Assembly (NCBI GenBank): GCA_963975575.1
Contig: CAXBHL010000001.1
Location: 1,302,001-1,366,000, forward strand
Source of the DNA: UBA6054 sp963975575
GTDB taxonomy: Bacteria; Planctomycetota; Phycisphaerae; Phycisphaerales; UBA1924
Direction of reading: 5' to 3'
Length of the DNA: 64,000 nt
The translations under genes and the position numbers were made by a program. Below, piece by piece: positions 32,901 to 41,453 of this stretch (positions are counted from its first letter, which is position 1; each line of letters starts with the position of its first letter). The notes under the pieces were generated by a model. The model ran no database searches. It was not told the origin of the DNA and was given only the letters and a program-made list of their open reading frames with translations.

Positions 32901-33888
32901 CGGTGTCCTCCTGGGGTTGCTGTCCATATCCCTTCCCGGGTGCGGCGCCTCAAGAATCGCGCCGTCGCCCGCCCGGGAGCGCCAGCGTACCACCGAGCGG
33001 TACGAGTTCGCAAGGGTGCTCATGGGCACGAAATGCAGGATCGTGGTCTTCGCCCCCTCGGAACCCGTCGCCGCGGACGCTTGCGCGGCGGCGTTCGAGC
33101 GGATCGCCGATCTTGAGGCCGTCATGAGCGATTACCGGCCCGACTCCGAGGCCGCGACGGTGCTGGGACTTGAGCCCCGGGTGTGGCACCCCATTTCCCC
33201 GGATCTCGCGGCGCTGCTCGCCCGCTGCGAACTGGTCCATCGGGCGTCCGGCGGGGCGTTCGATCCGGCTGTCGGGCCGCTGACCAAGCTCTGGCGGGCA
33301 TCGCGGCGATCAGGACGCCTTCCGGACCCGTCGGTGCTCGCCGAAGCACGCGAACGGAGCGGGATGGAGAAGCTGGAGACGGACGCAGCCTCGGAAAGGA
33401 TCCGGTTCGCTCGGTCCGGCATGGGCCTGGACTTTGGCGGGATCGGCAAGGGGTTCGCGGCCGACGGAGCGATGCGAGTCCTGTCCGAGTGTGGCCTGCG
33501 GGCAGCGTTGATCGATTTCGGGGGTGACGTGGTGGTCGGCGATGCGCCGCCGGATCAACCGGGGGGCTGGTCGCTCCGGGTGCGGGACGGGCTGGGCACG
33601 CCGCGCACGCTCCGACTCTCGAACGCGGCGGTCGCGACGTCGGGGGATCTGGAGCAGTCCGTAGAGATCGACGGGAAGCGTTACTCCCACATAATCGACC
33701 CGCGGAGCGGCCTCGGGCTGACCCGGCGGACCGCGTCGACCGTCGTGGCGGATTCCGGATGGAAGGCGGACGCACTCGCCAGCGCGGCCTGCGTGCTGGG
33801 CCCTGAGAACATCGAACTCCTGCGGCGGTCGTTCCCCGGCGCAGTGATCGAGGTCGTCGGGGGACCGCCGGACCGGCCGGTGGATTGA
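32845..33888 (+). CDS. apbE: ApbE-family FAD:protein FMN transferase, lipoprotein
   Basis: The 347-residue protein has a basic n-region, a hydrophobic segment and the lipobox L-P-G-C-G near residues 31-35, so it is probably a lipoprotein facing the periplasm. ApbE motifs follow: L-M-G-T-K, D-L-E-A-V-M-S-D-Y, G-L-D-F-G-G-I-G-K-G-F-A-A-D, Y-S-H-I-I-D-P-R-S-G and K-A-D-A-L-A-S-A with the metal-site Asp. I prefer the GTG at 32845: GAGGAG lies 7 bases upstream and it supplies the basic residues a signal needs. An ATG at 32893 would give a signal with no positive charge. The gene diverges from and overlaps the SUMF1-like gene, and ends 2 bases before the opposing tRNA-Gly. Confidence 0.85.
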   Translation: MDRAINNTARTHRAKQMLIGVLLGLLSISLPGCGASRIAPSPARERQRTTERYEFARVLMGTKCRIVVFAPSEPVAADACAAAFERIADLEAVMSDYRPDSEAATVLGLEPRVWHPISPDLAALLARCELVHRASGGAFDPAVGPLTKLWRASRRSGRLPDPSVLAEARERSGMEKLETDAASERIRFARSGMGLDFGGIGKGFAADGAMRVLSECGLRAALIDFGGDVVVGDAPPDQPGGWSLRVRDGLGTPRTLRLSNAAVATSGDLEQSVEIDGKRYSHIIDPRSGLGLTRRTASTVVADSGWKADALASAACVLGPENIELLRRSFPGAVIEVVGGPPDRPVD

Positions 33889-33890
33889 AA

Positions 33891-33961
33891 GCGGGCGACG
33901 CGACTCGAACGCGCAACATTCAGCTTGGAAGGCTGACGCTCTACCATTGAGCTACGCCCGC
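33891..33961 (-). tRNA. tRNA-Gly (anticodon TCC)
   Basis: The 71-base gene folds into a standard cloverleaf: acceptor GCGGGCG/CGCCCGC, D arm G-T-A-G-C-T-C-A-A-T-G-G-T-A-G-A-G-C, anticodon loop C-T-TCC-A-A and a T arm with GTTCGAGTC. The 3' CCA is not encoded. It is transcribed leftwards and converges on the apbE gene with 2 bases between. Confidence 0.95.
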
Positions 33962-33969
33962 ACGGCCCG

Positions 33970-33998
33970 AGTATACGGCCCGACCGAACCCCGGTCGA
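33970..33998 (-). promoter_or_regulatory. Promoter of tRNA-Gly
   Basis: On the minus strand TATACT (33975-33970) lies 8 bases before the tRNA 5' end. TCGACC (33998-33993), with four matches to TTGACA, lies 17 bases upstream of it. Confidence 0.6.
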
Positions 33999-34017
33999 GC
34001 ATCGGGCGCGGTCCTGC

Positions 34018-35670
34018 CTAGGCCGGCTTGCGGGCCCGGATGGCGAGGAACATGGGGATCTCGGCCCGTGCGATGTTCTCGGCTTGGGCGCGGGGGCCCG
34101 GCTGGCTGACCCGGTCCGAGGTCCACTCTTCCATCGCATCGACGAGCAGACCGGAGCGTCCCAGCGCGTTGACGTACGCGCCGATCGGGCGGTGGTGGGT
34201 CACGGTGACGACGGCGGGCTTGCCCGAAGCGGCCGCGCCCGGGTTCATCACGATCTCGCTGGCGCGTTCGCTGGCGTAGCGGTCCACGCGTCGGAACTGC
34301 ACCGGGGCGCCGGTGCGTCCGTCCGCGGTCCACCCCCAGGCGGTGGTCTGCGGCGAGCGGAACGCGGGGTGGAGGACCACCGCGACAAACCGGCCTCCGG
34401 GCTTGAGAGCACCCGCGACCCCCGCGCAGACGGCGTCCAGGTCATCGATGTTCATCAGGGCCAGAACGCACGCGGCCGCGTCAAACGCCGCCATGTCGTG
34501 CTCACGCAGGACCGCGCTCAGTTCCCTGGCGTCGCCGACGAAGACCCTGGCCTGATCTCCGAGCGATCGGGCAGCGGCGTCCACGAGCGCCGGTGACGCG
34601 TCGATGCCCACGATCGATCCGAGGTCACCGTGGGCGGCCAGCCGCTTGCAGAACACCCCTTGGCCGCAGGCGACATCGAGGATCCGCTCACCCGGACGGG
34701 GGTCGAGCAGGCGTTCGGCACCGGGGAGGACGGTCCGCTCGTGGTGATCGGAGGCTCCCGAGGTGATCAGATCGTCGTACCAGCCGGCGACTTGGTCCCA
34801 CCCCTGGTTCTCCGCCTGCGGCACGCCTTCCTCGGGGGCGTTGGCGGGCGGCTCGGCACCGGCGGCCCTATAGAAGGAAGCGGGGGCGGGGCAGCGATAC
34901 CGCTCGGTCGTGCGGGTACCGGGGTGGCGGACGCGGAGTTCTTCCGCGTGCATGCCGACCCGGCGCACCTCATCACGCAGCGACCCGTGCTCGGTGTCGC
35001 CGACCACCCGGTGGCCGATCGAGGCGAGGTGGGACCGGATCTGGCCGGGGGCGTCAGGGCGGGCCCGCACGCGGAGCAGGGTCAAGCCATTGCCCGAGGC
35101 GAGCTTGCGCACGGACGTCACCGGCGCTGACGACTTGGTGGCCAGGCCGGGTACGGGTCCGGTGATCGACCGCTCGGGCGCGTCCCCGGTTTCCACATCC
35201 CCTTCGACCAACGCGAGATAGGTGGCCTGGGAGCGGATCTGGTGCAGGTCGTCGTCTTCCTTCATCGGGACCAACGCGACCACGCCGGACGCCACGTCGT
35301 CGAGGTCGTGGATCGGTCGGTAGCGCTCGCGCCTTCCAGCGAGGTGGTCGTTGACACGCGCGACCAGGGAAATCTCCGGGGCGCCACGGGTGGGCTGGCC
35401 GGGTTTCTTGACCACCACCAGCAGATCGCGGTCGCGGTGGATGATCTCGGGAGGTGTGCCGGGTGGCCTGGGGGGCGGGCGTCGATCGCCGAACCCGCCG
35501 TCCCGCGGGCCGCCGCGGCTGCCGGGAGGGCCTCCGGGACCCTGCCGGCCGCCCCTCATGCCGTCTCTGGGGCCGCCACGGGGCGCACCCCGCGGGGGGC
35601 CTGAAGAGCGATGTCCGTCGCGCCGCTCCGGGCCACCCGGACGGCCGGCGTTGAAATCAGGCCTGCCCAT
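34018..35670 (-). CDS. RluA-type pseudouridine synthase fused to a SAM-dependent methyltransferase
   Basis: The 550-residue protein has three parts. Residues 1-73 are rich in Arg, Gly and Pro (G-G-P-R-D-G-M-R-G-G-R type). Residues 76-255 match the RluA family: D-L-L-V-V-V-K-K-P-G-Q-P-T, then I-H-D-L-D (Asp124 at the catalytic position of H-R-L-D), Y-L-A-L-V-E-G, L-L-R-V-R-A-R-P and Q-I-R-S-H-L-A-S-I-G-H-R-V-V-G-D. From about 290 it is a class I methyltransferase with V-A-G-W-Y-D-D, I-L-D-V-A-C-G-Q-G (330-338), I-V-G-I-D-A-S and an L-K-P-G-G-R-F strand. H-D-L-D in place of H-R-L-D is unusual. It may modify rRNA or tRNA twice. It overlaps the coaB end by 14 bases. Confidence 0.85.
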   Translation of the reverse strand: MGRPDFNAGRPGGPERRDGHRSSGPPRGAPRGGPRDGMRGGRQGPGGPPGSRGGPRDGGFGDRRPPPRPPGTPPEIIHRDRDLLVVVKKPGQPTRGAPEISLVARVNDHLAGRRERYRPIHDLDDVASGVVALVPMKEDDDLHQIRSQATYLALVEGDVETGDAPERSITGPVPGLATKSSAPVTSVRKLASGNGLTLLRVRARPDAPGQIRSHLASIGHRVVGDTEHGSLRDEVRRVGMHAEELRVRHPGTRTTERYRCPAPASFYRAAGAEPPANAPEEGVPQAENQGWDQVAGWYDDLITSGASDHHERTVLPGAERLLDPRPGERILDVACGQGVFCKRLAAHGDLGSIVGIDASPALVDAAARSLGDQARVFVGDARELSAVLREHDMAAFDAAACVLALMNIDDLDAVCAGVAGALKPGGRFVAVVLHPAFRSPQTTAWGWTADGRTGAPVQFRRVDRYASERASEIVMNPGAAASGKPAVVTVTHHRPIGAYVNALGRSGLLVDAMEEWTSDRVSQPGPRAQAENIARAEIPMFLAIRARKPA

Positions 35671-36526
35671 GCGTCCGCTCCGATCTGGCCCGGTTCCGGA
35701 CGAGTGGGGTGATCTGATCCAGCAGCCAGCCGGCGAAGTCCGCCTTGGTGATGCGCCCGTCGGTGCTCTGTTGGACGTCCACACCCCTTTCGGGGTTGCC
35801 GATCAGCACGGCGCGGACCGTGGAACTGTCCATGGTCTCGAGTGGATTGGCCACGACGAGGTCGATGCCCTTTCGGGCGAGCTTGGACCGCGCCGAATCC
35901 ATCATGGTGTCTTCGGGCTCGAGCGCGAATCCCACGAGGAGCTGGTCCGGGCGGGCGTTGGCCGAGCAGCGGGCCAGCAGGTCCGGTGTGGCGACGAGGC
36001 GGAGGGTCAGGCCTTCTCCGGTGCGTCGACGCTTGGCGCCGCGGTCCACCTCGTCCTGGGCCGGTCGGTAGTCCGCCACGGCGGCCGCCATCACGAGCGC
36101 GTCGCACGCGCCCAGGTGCTCGTCGAGACAGGCCTCCAGGTCGGCGGTGGACTGGAAGCGGACCACATCGACTTCGGGGCGCTCGGGCAGGATCGCCGCG
36201 GGGCCCAGGAGCAGGGTGACGCGCCAACCGCGGCGCACGGCTTCGTCGGCGAGCGCGGAGCCGAGGCGGCCGGACGACCGGTTGCCGATGTACCGCACGG
36301 CGTCGATGGGCTCATGGGTCGGACCCGCGGTGATCAAGAGATGGAGTTCGGGGTCGTTGCTGGGCACGGTGGGGGTCCTGCGCGGTCGGAGATCGTCGTC
36401 CGGTCCCCCGGGCGGGGTCGGAACTGGGGTCGGGGCAGGATCGTATGGTCGCTTGCGGGCGATGTGCGTTCGCTCGGGGCGATTCGCGCCCATACGGTTC
36501 GGGCCCGACCCTACCCTACCATGCAT
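35657..36526 (-). CDS. coaB: Phosphopantothenoylcysteine synthetase (CoaB), stand-alone
   Basis: This protein covers only the synthetase half of the usual CoaBC fusion, joining 4'-phosphopantothenate and cysteine in coenzyme A synthesis. From about residue 62: L-L-I-T-A-G-P-T-H-E-P-I-D-A-V-R-Y-I-G-N-R-S-S-G, then A-A-A-V-A-D-Y-R-P, a basic K-R-R-R segment matching the K-I-K-K motif, and V-G-F-A-L-E. No decarboxylase (CoaC) domain is present, so coaC must lie elsewhere. The first 54 residues (Arg/Pro-rich) look non-conserved. A GTG at 36367 with AGGA upstream would give a 236-residue protein of normal shape and may be the true start. Confidence 0.85.
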   Translation of the reverse strand: MHGRVGSGPNRMGANRPERTHIARKRPYDPAPTPVPTPPGGPDDDLRPRRTPTVPSNDPELHLLITAGPTHEPIDAVRYIGNRSSGRLGSALADEAVRRGWRVTLLLGPAAILPERPEVDVVRFQSTADLEACLDEHLGACDALVMAAAVADYRPAQDEVDRGAKRRRTGEGLTLRLVATPDLLARCSANARPDQLLVGFALEPEDTMMDSARSKLARKGIDLVVANPLETMDSSTVRAVLIGNPERGVDVQQSTDGRITKADFAGWLLDQITPLVRNRARSERTHGQA

Positions 36527-36584
36527 CCCCGGCGTTCCGGCCGGGGATGGACCCCACCCCCCATTTCCGGAGGATCGCCCGAGT

Positions 36585-38294
36585 ATGGCGAGGACGCGTA
36601 AGAAGTTGGGTCAGATCCTGGTGGGCTCGGGCGTGCTCAACGCCGAGCAGGCCGATCGCGCGCTCAAGCACGGCAAGCAGACCGGCAAGCGGATCGGTGA
36701 GGCCGCGATGGAACTCGGGCTCGCTTCCGAGAAGCAGGTCGCCAAGGCGCTGGCGGAGCAGTACGGGCTGGAGTATGTGGATCTGGACGCGCCGGGGGTG
36801 CGGGACGAGATCGACCGCGGGTCGCTGGACGAATCGATCATCAAGAAGTTTCTCGTCCTCCCCCTCGGCAAGTCCGGCGGGAAGATGCGGCTGATCATCC
36901 ACGACCCGATGGATCTGGAACTGCTGGACAACCTGCGGTTCAGGCTCAACATGGACATCGAGCCGCGGATCGCGCCCAAGAGCCAGATCCGCCAGTTCAT
37001 CGACGGCAGCGGTTCGCCGGGTTCGGCCGAGCAGCCGAAGGACTCGCTGGTCACCGATTCGATCGACCGCACGATTGACCGTTCGGTGGACCGATCGATG
37101 GACAAGTCGATCGACGTGTCCAGCGAGGACTCGCCCATTGTCAAGCTGTGCAACCGCATCCTCGAGGAGGCGGTGGGGATGCGCGTCAGCGACATCCACA
37201 TCGAGCCGATGGCCGACCGCGTGCGACTGCGGTACCGCATCGACGGCGTGTGCATCGAGCGTGACAACCTGCCCAAGCGGATGCAGAACTCGATCCTGTC
37301 GCGACTGAAGCTCATGGCCGGGATGAACATTGCCGAGAGGCGGATCCCCCAGGACGGACGCATCAAGATCCCCGTCGGCGGGACCCAGATCGACTATCGC
37401 GTCTCCGCCTGCCCGGCGTACCACGGCGAGTCGGTCGTGCTGCGTATCCTGCGGCCGGACGCGGTGCGTATCGGTCTGGTGAACCTGGGATTCGAGCAGG
37501 ACAACCTGGACATCTTCAACCGCATCATCCGTCGTCCCAACGGCATCTTCCTCGTGACGGGTCCGACCGGTTCGGGCAAGACAACCACCCTGTACTCGGC
37601 GCTGGACGTGCTCAACCGGCCCGACCGCAAGATCATCACCGCCGAGGACCCGGTCGAGTACAACTTCGACGGCATCAACCAGTGCCAGGTGCGCGAGGGC
37701 ATCGGCCTGACCTTCCCGGCGATCCTCCGCTCGATGCTGCGTCAGGCGCCCAACATCATCCTGGTGGGTGAGATCCGCGACCGGGAGGTGGGCGAGATCG
37801 CCATCCAGGCCGCGCTGACCGGCCACCTTGTCTTCTCGACGCTGCACACCAACGACGCACCCAGCGCGATCACGCGTTTGATCGATATGGGCATCAAGCC
37901 GTTCCTTGTGGCGTCCTCAATTCAGGCAGTCATGGGCCAGCGACTCATCCGGGTGCTCTACGACCAGTCGAAGCAGCTCGCCAAGGAAGAGGACCTGGAC
38001 CCGAAGTACCTGAGCCTGATCAATCTCAAAATGCAGGATGCCCTCGGCAAGGTCTACAAGGCCGTCCCGTGCGACGCGGCCCCGAACGGGTACAAGGGCC
38101 GGAAGGGCATCTTCGAGATGATGCAGATGAACGCCGAGCTGCGTGAGCTCGCGTTCAAGCTGGCGCCGTCCTCGGAACTCCGCAAGGCGGCGCTCAGTTC
38201 CGGCATGCGACCGCTGCACGAGGATGGGCGGTTGAAGGTTCTCAACGGGACCACCACCCCCGAAGAGATCGCCCGCGTCAGCCAGGCCGATTGA
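36585..38294 (+). CDS. PilB/GspE-type secretion ATPase (first copy)
   Basis: The 569-residue cytoplasmic hexameric ATPase powers pilus or pseudopilus assembly. It has a T2SSE N-terminal domain (1-140: K-K-L-G-Q-I-L-V-G-S-G-V-L, then L-A-E-Q-Y-G-L), a repeat linker (158-177) and the catalytic domain. The latter carries D-I-H-I-E-P, Walker A G-P-T-G-S-G-K (326-332), the Asp box E-D-P-V-E-Y, Walker B I-I-L-V-G-E-I-R-D and the His box G-H-L-V-F-S-T-L-H-T-N. The zinc-binding four-cysteine motif of many GspE/PilB proteins is missing; only G-Y-K-G-R-K-G-I-F-E remains. GGAGG lies upstream of the ATG at 36585. PilT follows 35 bases downstream. Confidence 0.94.
   Translation: MARTRKKLGQILVGSGVLNAEQADRALKHGKQTGKRIGEAAMELGLASEKQVAKALAEQYGLEYVDLDAPGVRDEIDRGSLDESIIKKFLVLPLGKSGGKMRLIIHDPMDLELLDNLRFRLNMDIEPRIAPKSQIRQFIDGSGSPGSAEQPKDSLVTDSIDRTIDRSVDRSMDKSIDVSSEDSPIVKLCNRILEEAVGMRVSDIHIEPMADRVRLRYRIDGVCIERDNLPKRMQNSILSRLKLMAGMNIAERRIPQDGRIKIPVGGTQIDYRVSACPAYHGESVVLRILRPDAVRIGLVNLGFEQDNLDIFNRIIRRPNGIFLVTGPTGSGKTTTLYSALDVLNRPDRKIITAEDPVEYNFDGINQCQVREGIGLTFPAILRSMLRQAPNIILVGEIRDREVGEIAIQAALTGHLVFSTLHTNDAPSAITRLIDMGIKPFLVASSIQAVMGQRLIRVLYDQSKQLAKEEDLDPKYLSLINLKMQDALGKVYKAVPCDAAPNGYKGRKGIFEMMQMNAELRELAFKLAPSSELRKAALSSGMRPLHEDGRLKVLNGTTTPEEIARVSQAD
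37056..37115 (+). repeat. In-frame repeat coding D-[RK]-[ST]-[IVM] units
   Basis: Five imperfect 12-base units encode residues 158-177 of the first secretion ATPase (D-S-I D-R-T-I D-R-S-V D-R-S-M D-K-S-I D). It joins the N-terminal domain to the ATPase domain and looks like a charged flexible or helical linker that grew by duplication. Confidence 0.7.
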
Positions 38295-38329
38295 TCGAAC
38301 CCTGATTCCATTCCCGGGAGATTCACCCG

Positions 38330-39454
38330 ATGTCAACCGTGCAGATCGACCGACTGCTCGACACCGTCGTCAAGACCGGCGGATCCGACCTCCATCTCAC
38401 CGTCGGCCGCCAGCCGACCATCCGACTGCACGGCGGTCTGCGCAACCTGCAGACGAAGGTGCTGGACTCGGACGACATGGTTTCGCTCATGAAGGCCATC
38501 ACGCCGGAGCGCAACCAGCAGGAACTCCAGGAGGAGGGCGGCACCGACTTCGGCTTCGCCTACGGCGACGCCGCCCGCTTCCGCGTGTCCGTGTTCCGCC
38601 AGAAGGGCGACCTGGCCATCGTGCTGCGGCAGATCCCCAACAAGCTGCTGACTTTCGAGCAGATCGGCCTGCCGGAGATGTGCCGCGAGCTGGTCAGGCG
38701 ACCCCGCGGCATGTTCCTCGTGACCGGGCCGACGGGCTCGGGCAAGACGACGTCGCTGGCGACCATGATCGACTATGTCAACATGCACTTCGACCGGCAC
38801 ATCATCACGATGGAAGACCCGATCGAGTACTACCACGCCCACAAGAAGTCCGTCGTCAACCAGCGAGAGGTCGGCAACGACGTTCCCAGCTTCTCCGAGG
38901 CCCTGCGACGGGCCCTGCGTCAGGACCCGGACGTCATCCTCGTGGGCGAAATGCGAGACCTCGAGACCATCGAGGCGGCGGTCCGGGCGGCCGAGACCGG
39001 CCACTTGGTGTTCGGCACGCTCCACACGACGGGAGCGGCCAAAACCATCGACCGTCTGGTGGACGCCTTCCCCGTCAGCCAGCAGAACCAGATCCGCGTG
39101 CAGCTCTCCACGGCCCTGATTGCGGTGTTGTCCCAGGTGCTTCTGGGTCGGATCGATACCAAGGGCATGGTGGCGGCCTACGAGTTCCTCGTGGTCACGC
39201 CCGCCATCGCCAACCTGATCCGCGACAACAAGTCCTTCCGCATCGACTCGGCCATCCAGACCGGCAAGAAGTACGGAATGCAGCTGCTCGACGACCACCT
39301 GTGGTCGCTCTACAGCCGCGGCATGATCTCGGCGGAAGAGATGATCGACAAGTGCAAGAACCAGGCCGATCTGCGCACCCGGGTCCATCAGGCCGGCGGC
39401 GTGATCGGACGCCCCGAGTTGGACGACCCCGAGGCGTCCAAGGAAGTGACCTGA
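38330..39454 (+). CDS. pilT: Type IV pilus retraction ATPase
   Basis: The 374-residue protein has the short PilT form without the long GspE N-terminus: S-D-L-H-L-T-V-G (18-25), Walker A G-P-T-G-S-G-K (133-139), I-T-M-E-D-P-I-E-Y, V-I-L-V-G-E-M-R-D, G-H-L-V-F-G-T-L-H-T-T-G and the C-terminal A-I-A-N-L-I-R-D and G-M-Q-L-L-D patterns. PilT depolymerises type IV pili, driving twitching, DNA uptake or withdrawal of captured material. GGGAGA precedes the ATG. Its presence in front of a gspEFGHIJK-like cluster suggests that the fibre may be retractable, or that two systems share this locus. Confidence 0.95.
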   Translation: MSTVQIDRLLDTVVKTGGSDLHLTVGRQPTIRLHGGLRNLQTKVLDSDDMVSLMKAITPERNQQELQEEGGTDFGFAYGDAARFRVSVFRQKGDLAIVLRQIPNKLLTFEQIGLPEMCRELVRRPRGMFLVTGPTGSGKTTSLATMIDYVNMHFDRHIITMEDPIEYYHAHKKSVVNQREVGNDVPSFSEALRRALRQDPDVILVGEMRDLETIEAAVRAAETGHLVFGTLHTTGAAKTIDRLVDAFPVSQQNQIRVQLSTALIAVLSQVLLGRIDTKGMVAAYEFLVVTPAIANLIRDNKSFRIDSAIQTGKKYGMQLLDDHLWSLYSRGMISAEEMIDKCKNQADLRTRVHQAGGVIGRPELDDPEASKEVT

Positions 39455-39669
39455 CCCCCGTTCTCGGGCGGTTCTCGCGTGCTCCAAGGCGAGAGGCGGC
39501 TGCGATGTCGGGGCGGGTTGCTGCCTCACAAAGGCGTCGCTTGAAACATATTCCAAGTGTCGCATCGGTTCTTTTTCGGGAATCGGCCCTTGGATGGCGA
39601 ACCGGACGGGTCCGGTTGCGGATACCTTCTTGATGGCCCTTTGGGTCTCGACCCAGGCGGGAGCGCTCG
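39455..39669 (+). other. Intergenic region between pilT and the second ATPase gene
   Basis: These 215 bases hold no gene I can support. A relatively AT-rich stretch at 39541-39580 has TTGAAA (39541-39546) but no good -10 at the right spacing. A TACCTT box near 39624 lies about 40 bases before the ATG. A promoter for the gspEFGHIJK-like unit is likely here but not precisely placed. Confidence 0.4.
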
Positions 39670-41400
39670 ATGGAAGTCTCTGAACTCAAAGGACGCAAGA
39701 TCGGGCGGGTGCTGACCAAGCTCGGCGTGGTGACGCGCGAGCAGGTGCACGAGGCCTTGCAGGTCCAGAAGAGCCGAACACAGAAGGTGCTGCTGGGCGC
39801 CCTGATGGTCGAGTTGGGGATGTGCTCGCAGCGGGACGTGGACCGGGCGCTGGCCGGGCAGGCCGGTATGGAGTTCGTGGACCTGTCCAAGATGACCATA
39901 TCGGACGAGACGATCGCCGCCATCCCGGCGGAGAACGCCCGGGCCTATCAGATCGTGCCGATCAAGTGGGACCCCGTCCGCAAGCAGCTGCGGGTGGCGA
40001 TGAAGAGCGCCAGCAACTTCCAGGCGGTCGACGATCTTCGTCTGCTCCTGGGAGCCAAAGTCGACGCGGTGGTGGCCCCGGGTGAGGCGATCGACGCTCT
40101 GATCACCAAGCACTACTCGAAAGACGAGTCGATGGCGGACGTCATCGGCGCGCTCTCTCAGAACGACCGGCTCAAGAACCTGGGCGGTGCCAGCGACCAG
40201 TCCATCGACCTGGACGCGGTGCTCGAGGCCGCGGACGACAATCAGGTCATCCGGCTCCTGAATCTGGTCCTCCTGCAGGCGATCCGGGACCGCGCTTCGG
40301 ACATCCACTTCGAGCCGTTCGAGAACGAGTTCAAGATGCGGTACCGCATCGACGGCGTGCTGTACGAGATGGTGCCCCCGCCCAAGCACCTCGGCCCGGC
40401 GATCACCAGCCGCGTGAAGGTCATGGCGAACCTGGACATCGCGGAGCGTCGCCTGCCTCAGGACGGCCGCATCGAGTTGACGGTGGGGGGCAACCCCGTC
40501 GACCTCCGCGTGGCGATCCTCCCGACGATCTACGGCGAATCGTGCGTCATGCGTGTGCTCGACCGCGGCAACGTTGAGCTGTCCCTCGATCGGGTGGGTT
40601 TCCGCCCGGACGACCTCGAAAAGTTCCGCACGCTGATCGAAAAGCCCAACGGCATCGTCATCGTGACCGGCCCGACCGGTTCGGGAAAGACCACGACGCT
40701 GTACGCGGCCCTCGCGGATCTCAACGACGTGCAGACCAAGATCCTCACCGCGGAAGACCCCGTCGAGTACGACATCGACGGGCTGTGCCAGGTGCAGGTC
40801 AACCCCGACGCGGGGCTGACGTTCGCCAAGGCGCTGCGCAGCTTCCTGCGTCAGGACCCCGACGTGATTCTGGTCGGCGAGATCCGCGACCTGGAGACCG
40901 CGCAGATCGCGGTCCAGGCGTCGCTGACCGGCCACCTCGTGCTCAGCACGCTGCACACGAACGACGCCCCCAGTTCGATTATCCGTCTGGTGGACCTCGG
41001 GATCGAGCCGTTCCTGCTGACCGCGACGCTGGAGGGCATCATCGCCCAGCGGCTGGTGCGGACGCTGGACCAGAAGACCAAGGAGCCGTTCATCCCGACC
41101 GAGCAGGAGCTCATGGAACTCGACCTGACCCCGGCCGACGTCAAGGGGCGCCAGTTCTTCCGCCCGGCGTCGGGCGCGGGGGTGGGCGGCGGCTACAAGG
41201 GCCGGATGGCGCTGTTCGAGATCATGCGGACGGACGACGAGCTTCGTGAGTTGATCATGAAGGAGGCCAGCACGGCCGTGCTGCGCAACTCGGCCCGCAA
41301 GAAGGGCATGCGCAGCCTGCGTGAGTGCGGCCTGATGGCGATCTACGAGGGAATGACGACGATCGACGAGGTCGTCCGTGAGACGCTGGCGGAAGAGTGA
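39670..41400 (+). CDS. gspE: GspE/PilB-type secretion ATPase (second copy)
   Basis: The 576-residue protein has the GspE N-terminal domain (G-R-K-I-G-R-V-L-T-K-L-G-V-V, 9-22) and a catalytic domain with D-I-H-F-E-P-F-E-N-E, Walker A G-P-T-G-S-G-K (334-340), A-E-D-P-V-E-Y-D-I-D-G, V-I-L-V-G-E-I-R-D-L-E-T and G-H-L-V-L-S-T-L-H-T-N-D-A. As in the first copy, the zinc-finger cysteines are absent and only G-G-Y-K-G-R-M-A-L-F-E is kept. It is followed by the GspF-like gene and the pseudopilins in canonical gspE-F-G-H-I-J-K order, so this copy is the likely motor of that system. The ATG at 39670 has GGGAG upstream. Confidence 0.94.
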   Translation: MEVSELKGRKIGRVLTKLGVVTREQVHEALQVQKSRTQKVLLGALMVELGMCSQRDVDRALAGQAGMEFVDLSKMTISDETIAAIPAENARAYQIVPIKWDPVRKQLRVAMKSASNFQAVDDLRLLLGAKVDAVVAPGEAIDALITKHYSKDESMADVIGALSQNDRLKNLGGASDQSIDLDAVLEAADDNQVIRLLNLVLLQAIRDRASDIHFEPFENEFKMRYRIDGVLYEMVPPPKHLGPAITSRVKVMANLDIAERRLPQDGRIELTVGGNPVDLRVAILPTIYGESCVMRVLDRGNVELSLDRVGFRPDDLEKFRTLIEKPNGIVIVTGPTGSGKTTTLYAALADLNDVQTKILTAEDPVEYDIDGLCQVQVNPDAGLTFAKALRSFLRQDPDVILVGEIRDLETAQIAVQASLTGHLVLSTLHTNDAPSSIIRLVDLGIEPFLLTATLEGIIAQRLVRTLDQKTKEPFIPTEQELMELDLTPADVKGRQFFRPASGAGVGGGYKGRMALFEIMRTDDELRELIMKEASTAVLRNSARKKGMRSLRECGLMAIYEGMTTIDEVVRETLAEE

Positions 41401-41425
41401 TGTGTTGTGCCCGGAGCGGGCAACG

Positions 41426-41440
41426 CCCGGTGTGACCGGG
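41426..41440 (+). promoter_or_regulatory. Intercistronic hairpin between gspE and gspF
   Basis: CCCGGT/ACCGGG with a GTG loop ends just before the GAGGAG ribosome binding site of the next gene. An imperfect TTG..CCCG/CGGGCAA hairpin lies in front of it (41404-41423). There is no T tract, so it is more likely an RNA stability or translation element than a terminator. Confidence 0.4.
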
Positions 41441-41453
41441 TGAGGAGCGTGCG

